Origin: Corallium rubrum
Taxonomy: Eukaryota; Cnidaria; Anthozoa; Scleralcyonacea; Coralliidae
NCBI GenBank assembly: GCA_964035015.1
Contig: OZ035997.1
Coordinates: 66,437,904-66,501,903 of the forward strand
Length of the DNA stretch: 64,000 bases
Direction of reading: 5' to 3'
In this document: positions 31,501-40,729 of the stretch, piece after piece
How positions within the stretch are numbered: the first letter of the stretch is position 1
How the letters are laid out: each line of letters opens with the position of its first letter
The notes under the pieces: model-generated
Seen by the model: the letters and a program-made list of their open reading frames with translations, nothing else
Database searches by the model: none
What the model was told of the DNA's origin: nothing
Position numbers and translations under genes: made by a program

Positions 31501-31926
31501 TTAAATAAGCCCTGCCCTATGTGCTATGAAACCCACAGAGACTCCTGCTATAGCAACAAACATTGCCTGGTACTTCTGCATCTCCTTAGAAGGTTTATAG
31601 AAGTCTCCAAGTTTAGGTTCACCCCTGAAGGTCATACCATTTGAGGTGTATGTTCTCAGCTTATCCAAGGCCCTGTTAGTGGCATTTATGTCGGCGTTGG
31701 CATCACTTAACTCTGCTCTAAGTTGAGCCAACCTATCCTTATGTCTTATCTCATTCTCATAGAACGCTTCCTTAGCTGCTGCCAGCTTCTCCATGCTTAG
31801 GTTATGTCTCTTAATTTCCTTCTCATATCCAGTGTGGTTAAGCTTGTTAAATAGGAAACCTGCCCCAGCAAAACTTAATGCAGCGAATGTTGTCTGAAGA
31901 GCTCCACCTGCTAATGCACCTGCCAT
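31501..31926 (-). CDS. Membrane/coiled-coil protein (141 aa)
   Basis: N-terminal Ala/Gly-rich hydrophobic segment (MAGALAGGALQTTFAALSF), a charged helix likely to form a coiled coil (residues about 35-90), and a C-terminal hydrophobic segment (FVAIAGVSVGFIAHRAGLI). First of five consecutive small membrane-type genes with gaps of only a few to tens of bases (31501-33857). Possibly virion membrane or structural proteins. No named family is recognised. Confidence 0.55.
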   Translation of the reverse strand: MAGALAGGALQTTFAALSFAGAGFLFNKLNHTGYEKEIKRHNLSMEKLAAAKEAFYENEIRHKDRLAQLRAELSDANADINATNRALDKLRTYTSNGMTFRGEPKLGDFYKPSKEMQKYQAMFVAIAGVSVGFIAHRAGLI

Positions 31927-31934
31927 AATGTCAC

Positions 31935-32168
31935 CTAGGTATTCTTGAAGGGGTCCTCAGGTATGTACTTCTTTTGCTGCAGGTATTTGACAGTTAGTGT
32001 TGATGCTGTAATACCAACTGCTAGCTTCACATATGACTTCACACTTTCAGCCGATGTCAGCGGCTCCCTCAACAGCTTCTTACTGGCCATGCTAAACAGT
32101 AAAACTCCCACCGTAACTAGAACAGCGTCGAATCCTTCATTCATAAGTTCCTTCCTCTGAGTCGACAT
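31935..32168 (-). CDS. Small membrane protein (77 aa)
   Basis: Two hydrophobic stretches (FDAVLVTVGVLLFSMAS; YVKLAVGITASTLTVKYL) separated by a polar loop. It ends eight bases before the next gene of the cluster. Its ATG follows AGTAGT. No family recognised. Confidence 0.5.
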   Translation of the reverse strand: MSTQRKELMNEGFDAVLVTVGVLLFSMASKKLLREPLTSAESVKSYVKLAVGITASTLTVKYLQQKKYIPEDPFKNT

Positions 32169-32186
32169 ACTACTAATGATATTTAG

Positions 32187-32486
32187 TTACAATGTCTCCA
32201 GATTGCTGGTGGTCTCTGGTTCAGCAGAAGCAGCTACCTCCCTCCTGTCACTTTTCCATGTGAAGTATAATGACACACCCGCTACCAGAAGTCCTGCTAG
32301 TCCTAACATATATCCATTAGTAGGTAATGACCATGAGGAATCTGGCTCATCCATCTTTATTCTTTCCCTCATCTTCTTCTCTTTAGCTGCTTTGGATATT
32401 GCTGCCAGCCTCTTACCTGCCTCTACACGTTTGGGATCTTTAGTCTTAACATCAGTAGTGATCTTGGGGTCTTTACTGTCAGACAT
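32187..32486 (-). CDS. Small single-pass membrane protein (99 aa)
   Basis: Lys-rich N-terminal half (RVEAGKRLAAISKAAKEKKM), one transmembrane segment (MLGLAGLLVAGVSLYFTW, residues about 60-80) and a short polar tail. Basic cytosolic-type half before a single anchor; same orientation and spacing as its neighbours. Confidence 0.5.
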   Translation of the reverse strand: MSDSKDPKITTDVKTKDPKRVEAGKRLAAISKAAKEKKMRERIKMDEPDSSWSLPTNGYMLGLAGLLVAGVSLYFTWKSDRREVAASAEPETTSNLETL

Positions 32487-32509
32487 CTTATAGATTACTA
32501 CAGGTTTAC

Positions 32510-33340
32510 TTACCGTCTTGCTGTGAGATACGCTGCAGATACCGCTAAGATAACTGTGAGATACTTACCAGTAAATACTAGAGCATCTCCACCAGCCTCC
32601 TCAATATCTGACCATGGTATACTTACCTTAGCTGGGTTGAGCTTCTCCCACTTTCTCCTCTTCTTCCCCGCATGTATCACATCTGAACCTCCTCTTGTTA
32701 GTCCAACTGCTAGCCCTGTGACTATAGCAGCTATGCTAAGACCAATACCCACTATCACACCCACCCTCTTCATAGTGTTTCTAAGCATCTTTCTCTGCCA
32801 CTCATCATAGTACTCCCTTATACCAGTCCTTAGCAAATCACTCTCCTCATCTGTGAGAACCCTGCCAATTGACCTGAACTCACCTCCAAGGTACTCCACA
32901 GCGTAGTCATTAACAAGACCTGTATCGCTCAGCTCCCTAGTGATCTCGAGGGTACCATTGTCCAGCAGGTAGTCTACGAACCTGGGATCATTACATCCAG
33001 GCTCGAGGTTTAGAATGTTAGTGAAGAAATCCTCCGTGTCTCTGTACGCGTGGCCCCTCCTGATCTTCTTCATCCTATCCTCACCAACAATTATTCTGGA
33101 ATGACTGTCAGTGTAATATTCCCGCTGATCAACAGTTCTACCTAAATGTAGTCCCTGCGGCTCTGCAGTATCACGTTTTCTGAATACAGCAGTATCTCTA
33201 CCAGGATCAACACTCACTGTTCCACCGAAATCTGTTTCCTCAGTTTGAGGTGTGTAATAGCCAGGTTGCTGGCTGTCATAATCATCAGGAACCTCATAAC
33301 TACCTAAGGCATTCATTTCAAACTCCTCCAAGCCCTCCAT
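32510..33340 (-). CDS. Membrane protein with long polar N-terminus (276 aa)
   Basis: About 190 polar residues (Tyr/Asp/Thr-rich start EVPDDYDSQQPGYYTPQTEE, a middle domain DPRFVDYLLDNGTLEITREL) precede a transmembrane segment (VIVGIGLSIAAIVTGLAVGL). A basic loop (GKKRRKWEK) and a second C-terminal hydrophobic segment (YLTVILAVSAAYLTA) follow. The start overlaps the end of the gene upstream by 23 bp. No family recognised. Candidate envelope or minor virion protein (inference). Confidence 0.55.
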   Translation of the reverse strand: MEGLEEFEMNALGSYEVPDDYDSQQPGYYTPQTEETDFGGTVSVDPGRDTAVFRKRDTAEPQGLHLGRTVDQREYYTDSHSRIIVGEDRMKKIRRGHAYRDTEDFFTNILNLEPGCNDPRFVDYLLDNGTLEITRELSDTGLVNDYAVEYLGGEFRSIGRVLTDEESDLLRTGIREYYDEWQRKMLRNTMKRVGVIVGIGLSIAAIVTGLAVGLTRGGSDVIHAGKKRRKWEKLNPAKVSIPWSDIEEAGGDALVFTGKYLTVILAVSAAYLTARR

Positions 33341-33857
33341 AATACTCTGATGATTTCATATACGCATGGCCTCTGTAGACCCTGCTATACCTATCCTTTA
33401 TTTTTTTCTCCAGTGGCATAGTGCTGTCATTTATTATATTGTCTACCATAGTCAGATTGCTGAACATTGTGGATCTGTCAAACTCAATACCTCTCAGATA
33501 TCCTTTGATTGTATTCAGGGACTTTGTATAGCTCTTGTATGCCACCTCACACTGACTGACTTTCTCTACTATCTTTTTGTTCTTGATATACCCATGCATA
33601 AGAAGTCCGATAGCACTTATAGATAATGTAGCGAATCCACCCAATGCACTAAATGCTCCGCCAGCAACAGTTAGGAATATAGCAGACATGTTCAGGGTAA
33701 GATTGATCCTAGAGAGTCTCTTAAATTGCCACTGGTAGCAGGTAGCCATCATGTGGTAATGCTCATAAAGTGACTTTAACATCTCAACCTCTCCTGAGCT
33801 CAGCTTATCAGATATATGGTTGAATCTTATTATACTCTTCTCTCTGTCAAGTGTCAT
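33318..33857 (-). CDS. Two-helix membrane protein, SLATT-like layout (179 aa)
   Basis: The N-terminal helix carries aromatic residues (YEHYHMMATCYQWQFKRL). Two adjacent transmembrane helices lie at residues about 52-68 and 70-90 (LTLNMSAIFLTVAGGAF; ALGGFATLSISAIGLLMHGY). A long amphipathic helical tail follows. This is the layout of SLATT-type 2TM proteins and of a membrane protein I associate with cnidarian Polintons, but no decisive motif exists. The ATG sits in GGTTAGTTTATGA, a context shared with the gene at 35674. Confidence 0.55.
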   Translation of the reverse strand: MTLDREKSIIRFNHISDKLSSGEVEMLKSLYEHYHMMATCYQWQFKRLSRINLTLNMSAIFLTVAGGAFSALGGFATLSISAIGLLMHGYIKNKKIVEKVSQCEVAYKSYTKSLNTIKGYLRGIEFDRSTMFSNLTMVDNIINDSTMPLEKKIKDRYSRVYRGHAYMKSSEYYGGLGGV

Positions 33858-33910
33858 AAACTAACCCTGATTCAGACTCATATATTAGAGCATATAATCA
33901 TGCCATAATT

Positions 33911-34576
33911 ATGAGGAAACTGACTGTGACTATAAAAGGATCATATAAGGTGGTTAGACTTGAGGAGCCTATACTGACAGGAAAAAATCCCCATATTCTG
34001 CTGAAGAAGGTCTACATAATGTGGGAGTACTTTAATGTAACCAGCAGCAAGGGTAACTACTATGTTCACAATAAGAGGGCGAATAAATTCCTTGGGGATG
34101 GTTATTACACATTCCAGGATTTTAAGAAGATACTTGAGGGGAACAGCGGGGTTACATTAACACTTAGTAAACCAGAGGCTAAGTGTACGATGGTGACCGA
34201 CAGTAGCACGACGCTAGTACTGCATAACAACTTAGCATCTTTACTAGGATTCAGCACCCGTATATTCTTACCAGGTAGTAGCACAAAGAGTGGTCTGATA
34301 AATGTGAATAATGGACTGAAGTACTTGGTGGTGATGTGTAATGTGATATCCACATCAATGAATTTATACAATGGAAGGAAGAGTAATACCCTAGTGAGTC
34401 TTCCAGTAACTAGTGAGCAGTCGCTGTTCGGTTCGACACAGTCATTTGTTGACATTGAGACAGAGCTTGAAATTGGTAAAGGTGTTATAAATGAGTTGGA
34501 ATTCCATGTAACAGATCAGAACGGAAACCCTCTGAATGGTTTTGGGAGCATGTTGCTGGAGCTGTACATCTCGTAG
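33911..34576 (+). CDS. Candidate jelly-roll structural protein (221 aa)
   Basis: Rich in predicted beta strands, with no hydrophobic anchor and no catalytic motif. Recognisable stretches are LASLLGFSTRIF, YLVVMCNVISTSMNLYNGRK and, near the end, INELEFHVTDQNGNPLNGFG. This kind of C-terminal pattern recurs in proteins of cnidarian and arthropod Polinton-like elements, where I would expect a capsid or penton-type role. That assignment is inference from pattern and position. It is the first plus-strand gene, six bases before the integrase, and starts the right-hand block opposite the membrane-protein cluster. Confidence 0.5.
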   Translation: MRKLTVTIKGSYKVVRLEEPILTGKNPHILLKKVYIMWEYFNVTSSKGNYYVHNKRANKFLGDGYYTFQDFKKILEGNSGVTLTLSKPEAKCTMVTDSSTTLVLHNNLASLLGFSTRIFLPGSSTKSGLINVNNGLKYLVVMCNVISTSMNLYNGRKSNTLVSLPVTSEQSLFGSTQSFVDIETELEIGKGVINELEFHVTDQNGNPLNGFGSMLLELYIS

Positions 34577-34581
34577 AGTAT

Positions 34582-35670
34582 ATGGACAATGACATAGAAT
34601 TGGAACAGGGGCTTAGAGATATATACTATAATCCGGCAACTGGTTACCAGTCAGCTGAGAGACTTTACCAGAAAGCATTGGCTGATGGTCTCCCCGGTGC
34701 GAGTAGGAAGAAGGTCACTGAGTGGTTAAAATCTCAGGACACTTTTACACGATACAGGAAAATAGTTGGTAGGCATAAGTTTAGACAGACTAGGGTTTAC
34801 TACCTTGGTGAGCAGCTACAAATGGACCTTGTTGATATGGGTAAGTATGGGAATAAGAATGGGGGATACCGTTGGATACTGACGGCTGTTGAAATTCTAA
34901 GCAGATATGCCTTTGCCATCCCCGTGTACAGGAAAGACACTGGAAGTATGACCAAGGCGGTAACGTTGTTGCTTAAGAAATTTAAGAAGCGTTTTGGAGC
35001 GGATCCAGAACTGGTGCAGTTTGACGACGGTAAGGAATTTTACAATGTTGGGGTGAGGTCCTTACTGGAGGGAGCTGGTGCTAAGTACTTTAGCACCCTA
35101 TCGGATAAGAAGGCTGCTATTGTGGAACGGTTCAACAGAACCTTAAAGACGGCTATGTGGAAGTACTTCTACAGTAAGGGAACATATAAGTGGACTGATG
35201 TTCTAGACTCGCTGGTTAGCAATTACAATAACAGTAAGCATAGAACTATACTGATGAAACCGGCTAATGTGAATAAAAGTAATGAGGCTGAAGTGTGGAA
35301 CACCTTATTTGGTCACACATCTGGAGAATACCCTCTAGCTAAATTTAAAGTTGGTGATACTGTCAGGATAAGCAAGTACAAAAGCATATTCACTAAGGGC
35401 TATGAGGCTAACTTCACAGAGGAACTATTCAAGGTGACTAAGGTGATTAGGGGTGATCCGAATGTTTATGAAATAGCGGACTTAGAGGGCGAGCCAATAA
35501 TTGGGAAGTTTTATGAAGAGGAGCTAAGTGCTGTTGTTAAGAAGGATCATGTGTATAGGGTGGAGAAAATACTGAAGAGGAAAAATAAGATGGCCCTGGT
35601 GAAGTGGCTTGGGTATGATAGCAAGCATAATAGCTGGGTACCTGAGAGTGATATCCAGAATATTGGTTAG
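34582..35670 (+). CDS. Polinton integrase with chromodomain, intact
   Basis: 362 aa. Residues about 76-240 are a retroviral-type rve core with all three acidic residues: D82 (QMDLVDMGKYG), D148 or D149 (VQFDDGKEF) and E182 (AIVERFNRTLK). The N-terminal 60 residues are helical, without a clear HHCC finger. The last 42 residues are a chromodomain (VYRVEKILKRKNKM, VKWLGYDSKHNSWVPESDI). The enzyme joins element ends to target DNA; a chromodomain can steer it to marked chromatin. Start context TATATGGA. It has no break, unlike polB, so the integration function outlived replication in this copy or the polymerase loss is recent. Confidence 0.9.
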   Translation: MDNDIELEQGLRDIYYNPATGYQSAERLYQKALADGLPGASRKKVTEWLKSQDTFTRYRKIVGRHKFRQTRVYYLGEQLQMDLVDMGKYGNKNGGYRWILTAVEILSRYAFAIPVYRKDTGSMTKAVTLLLKKFKKRFGADPELVQFDDGKEFYNVGVRSLLEGAGAKYFSTLSDKKAAIVERFNRTLKTAMWKYFYSKGTYKWTDVLDSLVSNYNNSKHRTILMKPANVNKSNEAEVWNTLFGHTSGEYPLAKFKVGDTVRISKYKSIFTKGYEANFTEELFKVTKVIRGDPNVYEIADLEGEPIIGKFYEEELSAVVKKDHVYRVEKILKRKNKMALVKWLGYDSKHNSWVPESDIQNIG

Positions 35671-35673
35671 TTT

Positions 35674-36384
35674 ATGAGTTATTATGATAGATATGCGTTT
35701 GACGATGACTATGAAGAGGAAAACAGTCCCCCTGAAAATGGTGAAGGGGATGGTGAAGAGTTGCCAGAATCTGGTGACCTGTTAAATCAGGATGAAGACC
35801 CTTATGCTGAGACTAAATGGATTGATGAGGACATAGACTATAGGACTAAAGACATTTCTGTTGTTAGGGAAATTGGAACTAAGGACAATATTAAGAATTT
35901 CGTTAACAGTATGATAACTAGAAAAGGTGCCATCAGCAAAAGAATGTCAGATGGTAATCGTATGAATGTGGTCAAACTTATTAGATCGTTTATAGCATTA
36001 ACTGATGGTCATGATATAAGACCCCTACTAAATAATGAGGACGGTCTCAGAATAATCCATAATAGCTCTTTCTCGAGAGGTGGGGCTGTCAGACTTGGTG
36101 GTCTCACACTCACTCTCAGCTATAGAGGCGTAGAAGTTAGGGAGATTAATACAAGTAAATCCACCACGAGAAAGCTCAATGTCGGTTCACCAAATGAGAC
36201 GGAGTTTACCAGACTAGTCGAGAATACATTAGTGGTCACACATGATGCGGTGAAGTCGCTTGCAGATGAGACTGGAGTAAGTGAGGAATACGCTAGTGAG
36301 TTTGTTGATGAGGATGAGTACCCTGATATACCACCTGAGATGGTTAAGAGTATGATGATGGAAAAGAGTGCGGCAAAGAACTAG
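35674..36384 (+). CDS. Acidic protein of unknown function (236 aa)
   Basis: Strongly acidic first 60 residues (DDDYEEENSPPENGEGDGEE), a mixed central domain (residues about 75-190, with SFSRGGAVRLGGLTLTLSYR) and an acidic tail. The ATG follows the integrase stop by three bases in GGTTAGTTTATGA, the same context as the membrane protein gene at 33857, suggesting co-regulation as a late or structural gene. No family recognised. Confidence 0.5.
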   Translation: MSYYDRYAFDDDYEEENSPPENGEGDGEELPESGDLLNQDEDPYAETKWIDEDIDYRTKDISVVREIGTKDNIKNFVNSMITRKGAISKRMSDGNRMNVVKLIRSFIALTDGHDIRPLLNNEDGLRIIHNSSFSRGGAVRLGGLTLTLSYRGVEVREINTSKSTTRKLNVGSPNETEFTRLVENTLVVTHDAVKSLADETGVSEEYASEFVDEDEYPDIPPEMVKSMMMEKSAAKN

Positions 36385-36389
36385 CCCCA

Positions 36390-36520
36390 TTCTGGCGTTT
36401 AACCCCCGGCATTTTCTAGTTTCATATTCGTGATTGGCTAGTTTCAGATTCACTGAATCTGAAACTGGCCAGTTACGGAATATGAAACTAAAAAATGCCG
36501 GGGGTTGAACCCCAGAATTA
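36390..36520. repeat. 131-bp imperfect palindrome just after the last Polinton gene
   Basis: Arms of about 64 bp. The left starts ATTCTGG then AACCCCCGGCATTTT; the right is its inverse ending CCAGAAT, meeting at GATTCACTGAATC. It begins six bases after the stop codon at 36384. It could be the right boundary structure of the element, a foldback MITE, or a strong transcript terminator. Confidence 0.8.
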
Positions 36521-36724
36521 GACTATTTCTTTGGCGCAATAATACCAATGTAGCTTTGTTTTACGGAGTTTGAAATTTATATATTTTAAAATGCCAAATT
36601 TTAGAATATTACTGTTACGATATTTTTACAAACAGTTCATAAATTGGGTTAAAAATACTAAAAATAAGAAAAAAGCCGGCTTGGACCCCCCCCCCCCCCC
36701 CTGATCTTTTGTTTAAACATTAGT

Positions 36725-37230
36725 TTCACTTCTGGATTTTTCCTGTCCAAACGAGTAGTACTTTGAAAGAAAAAGTAATTTTTCAATGTTTTCCAGTGTT
36801 TGAGGATGGGTATATTTGATAAAAGAAGTCTTTAAAAGATAAAGATGACTCTCACGAAGCGATTTTGTTGTCGACTTTGTTGTTTACGTTCGTGTCAGAT
36901 TACTAAAGCCGCGTTTCGCTGGCTGTCTTTCTGGATTTTTCCTGGCGAAACGGTAAGCGTTAGAAAACTGTAATTTGCTTTAGGCTATCAATTATATCAT
37001 AGTTATTGATATATTCGACAAAAGAATGGCGTAAACCTTGTACATTTTGTTAAGAAACGGATTATATTTTAACGAGCGCTCGAGACAACATGTCGAAACG
37101 TCGCAAGAGCGTTATGTCTGGTTCGCTATCTGGATTTTTCCTGACCAAATAAAGCGCTCTACAGGCTGAAAAATAGGTTTATTTGAAGCTCACTTTCATG
37201 GACATGGGTATATTTGATAAGTGATTGGCA
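36725..37230. repeat. Three degenerate repeats of about 200 bp
   Basis: Each unit contains CTGGATTTTTCCTG (36732, 36931, 37130), then a CCAAA/CGAAAC word, and later GATATATTCGATAAAAG-like text. Spacing is about 199 bp and divergence is high. A poly-C run lies at about 36687-36700. No coding potential. Confidence 0.6.
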
Positions 37231-37254
37231 CCCACAGATGGACTTCGCGGCAAT

Positions 37255-37337
37255 CTACGGTTTTCTACGCAGAATGCACCTCCAGTTTCAGATTCGAATC
37301 AGAATCTGAATGTGAAACTGCGAATCTGAAACCGTAG
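37255..37337. repeat. Second palindrome sharing the GTTTCAGATTC stem
   Basis: CTACGGTTT..CAGTTTCAGATTC / GAATCTGAATGTGAAACTG..AAACCGTAG. The GTTTCAGATTC stem word is also the core of the 36390-36520 palindrome. Together they bracket the 200-bp repeats. Confidence 0.65.
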
Positions 37338-37682
37338 GTCCGACTGTTTGCATGTCTGTTGTTTTATGTCAAAAAGGGGGGAGCCACGGCTCCCACGGCT
37401 CCCCCCTGGCTACTTCCCTGGATCCCACATGGCCAGGATCAACCATTGATCCTTATATATAAGGGGCTAATGCACCTAACGGGTGGTCCCACCAGGCACC
37501 TAACGGGTGGTGTATAATTACCATAGCAAGTTGTTGCAAACATCGTTTAGTTTCCTGTTTCGTAAGTTTCCTATCCAGTTCCCCTTCCATTATCTATGAC
37601 CAGTCGTTTCCTTCTTTTTCTTTCCTTTATCGTGCAACACCTCGCTCTCACGCTTTTATCCTAGTGAATCCCTTGTGATCCC

Positions 37683-37971
37683 ATGTTGATCATAGCAAAA
37701 TATATCTTGAAAAAGCGACTGGGGATCGACGAGTCTGGGTTCAGGCAGCCAGATTTCCAATATCATTTTGACTATTTTACTTGTAGGGCATCTGAAGGTA
37801 AATATCTCAGGAACATAATCAACAAGTCGATACGCCGAGCACCTGTAGGGGTAGATGCTGAAGTGGAGTTATCCTTTCGAGAGAACAAACCTGACCAACT
37901 GAAACCTTTAGAACAGCAACTTGCTACAGGTAAATTGGGAGCTTACCCAGTTCTACCATCAGTGTCAGCAG
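37683..37971 (+). CDS. Possible exon of unknown gene
   Basis: ATG-led frame of 96 codons ending at a good donor (CAGCAG|GTAAGT). Composition looks coding (RRAPVGVDAEVELSFRENKP), with no repeats or low complexity. No family is recognised, and no second exon was found downstream before the repeats. It could be a host gene exon or a piece of an unidentified transposon. Confidence 0.3.
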
Positions 37972-39054
37972 GTAAGTTGTTATTAGAGTGATATAGCACA
38001 GTAAATTCTCGTGTATAAGAATTTAGATTTTTTCAAGTTAGCCTAAAAGGTTAACCTCGTACCCAGGGCATTTTGCCTCCACGTCGGGATGTCGGCGAAA
38101 ATTGCCTGGCGTCGGCTGGTCGATTCTAAAATCTGATTTGGTCGGCTTAAAAACGTGATTAATTCAGATGGAGTATAATTTGTTGATGAAAATCTGAATT
38201 ACAATAGGTTAACTTTTGAAATTTACCCAAATGATAGAAATGACACCTTTGGTTAAACTCAAGAACAGTAGATAAATGCCTATACAAGAATTTCATGAAT
38301 TCATGAAGTTCGTGAAACTGGCAAAGCTGTACAATTAACACAACCTCGTTTCCACGGTGGAAAAAATGGCATCGGCTAATGCACTCACGCACGCATTTTT
38401 ATTGCTTGATTGCTTTTTTTAAAATTGCTCATACAAATTTTTCATGAAACATACTTATGCATAATTTTCTGCCAGTTATGATATAATAGCTTCAACGGGA
38501 CCGCGAACAGGACCAATGGGACCGCCATTACAATGAACTTCTCCCTACTATACTAAATTGCTAATTTATTACACCCATTTTCACCAGCCGATGCCAGGGC
38601 CGGCCTTTTCCCGCCCTCCCAATTTCAAAAGGGCCCTGGGAACGAGGTTGCAATTAACAATGATAGACCTGGAGCTTGGGGGTATTTCACAAAAAATTAC
38701 CCTGAGGGATGAAATAGCACGAGGGCGAAGCCCGAGGGATATTTCATTCCAAGGGGTAATTTTTACAAAAAACATATAACCTTTAATATTATACCGTGCT
38801 CCGCTTTAGGTCTTCTTTTAGGTTCGCAAGGTCATTTCGGTAAAGTGCCCCCAATTCGTCAGAATTTACGCCTCAAAAATAAAATATATATCGTCAGAAA
38901 GTTATTAATTTGTAGAATACAATGGTGTCTTTGATTTTACGATAAACACAAACCAATAATAGTTGTGAATTTTTTAATTAAAACCAGAGAGCTAATTGAC
39001 TCGACTCTCACAGCTTGACTCTCACAGTTTCCGTCATGAAATGGTAAGTCAGTT

Positions 39055-40723
39055 CAGGGGCGGATCTAGGATTTTTCGTACGTTAGTCAAAATTTTATGA
39101 CGTCATACCTGATGACGTCACGTGACGTCAGGGTGGCAGTCCGATTTTCGTGGGGAGTAGATGTTTTATTTTATCAAACTACGGATACGTCAATGTTTTT
39201 TAAAAATGTAAAATAAAAGTAAAAGTAAATCATAAGGTTCAGGTATTTGGATCCTGGCTGTGACTTACCATCCTTGGTGTATTGTTGGTGAATAGTGGTG
39301 GAAAATGGTTAATAGTTTGAGGTTTATTAAGGTGTTAGGGATTGAGATTATGGAGGTTGGGGTTAGGTTTAGGGTTAGGTTTTATGAGGTGGATTTTAGG
39401 TTTTAAACTTTATAGGATGGGAATGTCAAGTAAGATAAATTTATAATATATTATAATAATTATTATATATTAACCAAATAAGTACACTAGCACAGCTCCA
39501 TATTTATTATTAATTTCAAATATATTTTCGACTGATTGACGCTTATATCAAACATAATATCGGTAATATCATTGTCACAGCAAGTCAACAATGCAGAGAA
39601 CAACTTACAACTGGACATCAAATTTATACATAGTGACCATTGACCAAGCCACGTGATATGATATGAATATCGGGAAATTCGGTATAAACAGACTACAATC
39701 CAAATGACCAAAGGCACCAAATCTAATACTATAGCCTATAAGTACAGTCTTAGCCACAGGCTAATCAGCATAGACACCATGACAGACTGCGTTTGGAGCC
39801 TTATTATAAACTTAATATACTTTAATATACAGTCTGAAAAACTCTCAGGATACGAGCGCAAAAAATATGCAAATTAGTAGCCACACGTGCAGCCGGATTA
39901 TATTTAGATTTATTAGATCGCGAAAACCTTCGATAAACAATATAATAAATGCCCAATTTAGTTAAATAGGTTATGTTTACCTATTAGTACAAGACTTGTT
40001 CTTCTTGTCGTCTCGAACATACTTGGGGATGTACGATTCGGCAGCGAAATTTCTACTGAGCGTCAAGCTCGTGCTGTTGATGGCGCTCACGAGCTCCTCG
40101 AGCGAGACGTTTGGCAACGCGTCGATTCGTTGCTTTGGACCAGCATAAAAATCTCGGAGATATCCCTGATCTTCATTTTCAAACGCAGAAAGTACGGTTT
40201 CGTATGAAACACTTCCCGCAGACATAGCACTATAGCAGTATGCTCTGATAATCTGATTTACTCTGACAAGTCGGAAATTGAACCTTCGTAGTCAAGCTTC
40301 GATCAGAAAGGCCGTAGTAATATTATGCTGAGGCATATACCCCACGCTGCAATAAGTCATGACTAATCAAAAAAATACAGCCAATGACTATTCAGATATT
40401 TTTCGAATTAGCCAATCATGTAGCTTGTTTATGAGCCCCTGACCGCTTAAAGCCGGTCAGAACTCCCCGGAAAGTGGTCAACATTGACTGTGGACCAATC
40501 AAATAGCTAGATTCGGCGACAAGTTAGTCACTGCTCACGCGTAAGACTGCTGGTTTGACTAAGCTATATTGCTTCGGGAAAAGTCAGCGCTGAACGAAAT
40601 TTGACACCTGGAATAATTAATTGCTGGACCGCGATTTGAATATAATTAACCGAGTTAATTTATGACTATGCAATTTCTACGTTAGTCGCGTGACCGATTT
40701 GACTACCCCTAGATCCGCCCCTG
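39055..40723. mobile_element. 1.67-kb hAT-type element with perfect 8-bp target duplication
   Basis: Ends CAGGGGCGGATCTAGG on both sides (inverted) and AGTCAGTT duplicated exactly at 39047-39054 and 40724-40731. It carries no transposase core, so it is non-autonomous. One coding-looking exon lies inside on the minus strand. The interior also has GGGTTAGG(TTT) repeats (about 39360-39395) and a GACGTCA-rich start. Confidence 0.92.
39978..40225 (-). CDS. Possible residual exon inside the hAT-type element
   Basis: An 82-codon frame with coding-like composition (SYETVLSAFENEDQGYL, FYAGPKQRIDALPNVSLEEL) from ATG 40225 to a likely donor (AATAG|GTAAAC) near 39977. It has a single good start and no repeats. 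It may be the first exon left from the parent element's transposase gene or a captured host exon. I do not recognise the family. Confidence 0.35.
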
Positions 40724-40729
40724 AGTCAG

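Larger units (their letters stand above)
25200..36525. mobile_element. Maverick/Polinton-like element (ends not defined)
   Basis: A block of genes with viral packing: small gaps, overlapping stops and one block per strand. It has two Polinton hallmarks, a protein-primed DNA polymerase B (25333-28640, broken) and a retroviral-type integrase with chromodomain (34582-35670, intact). Between them lie a BRO-N/VRR-NUC protein, a zinc-ribbon protein, membrane proteins and a candidate jelly-roll protein. I could not find long terminal inverted repeats. A 45-bp tandem repeat and a foldback lie at the left and a 131-bp palindrome at the right. No double-jelly-roll capsid, packaging ATPase or cysteine protease was recognised, so this is either a reduced lineage or one with very divergent versions. 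Confidence 0.75.
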
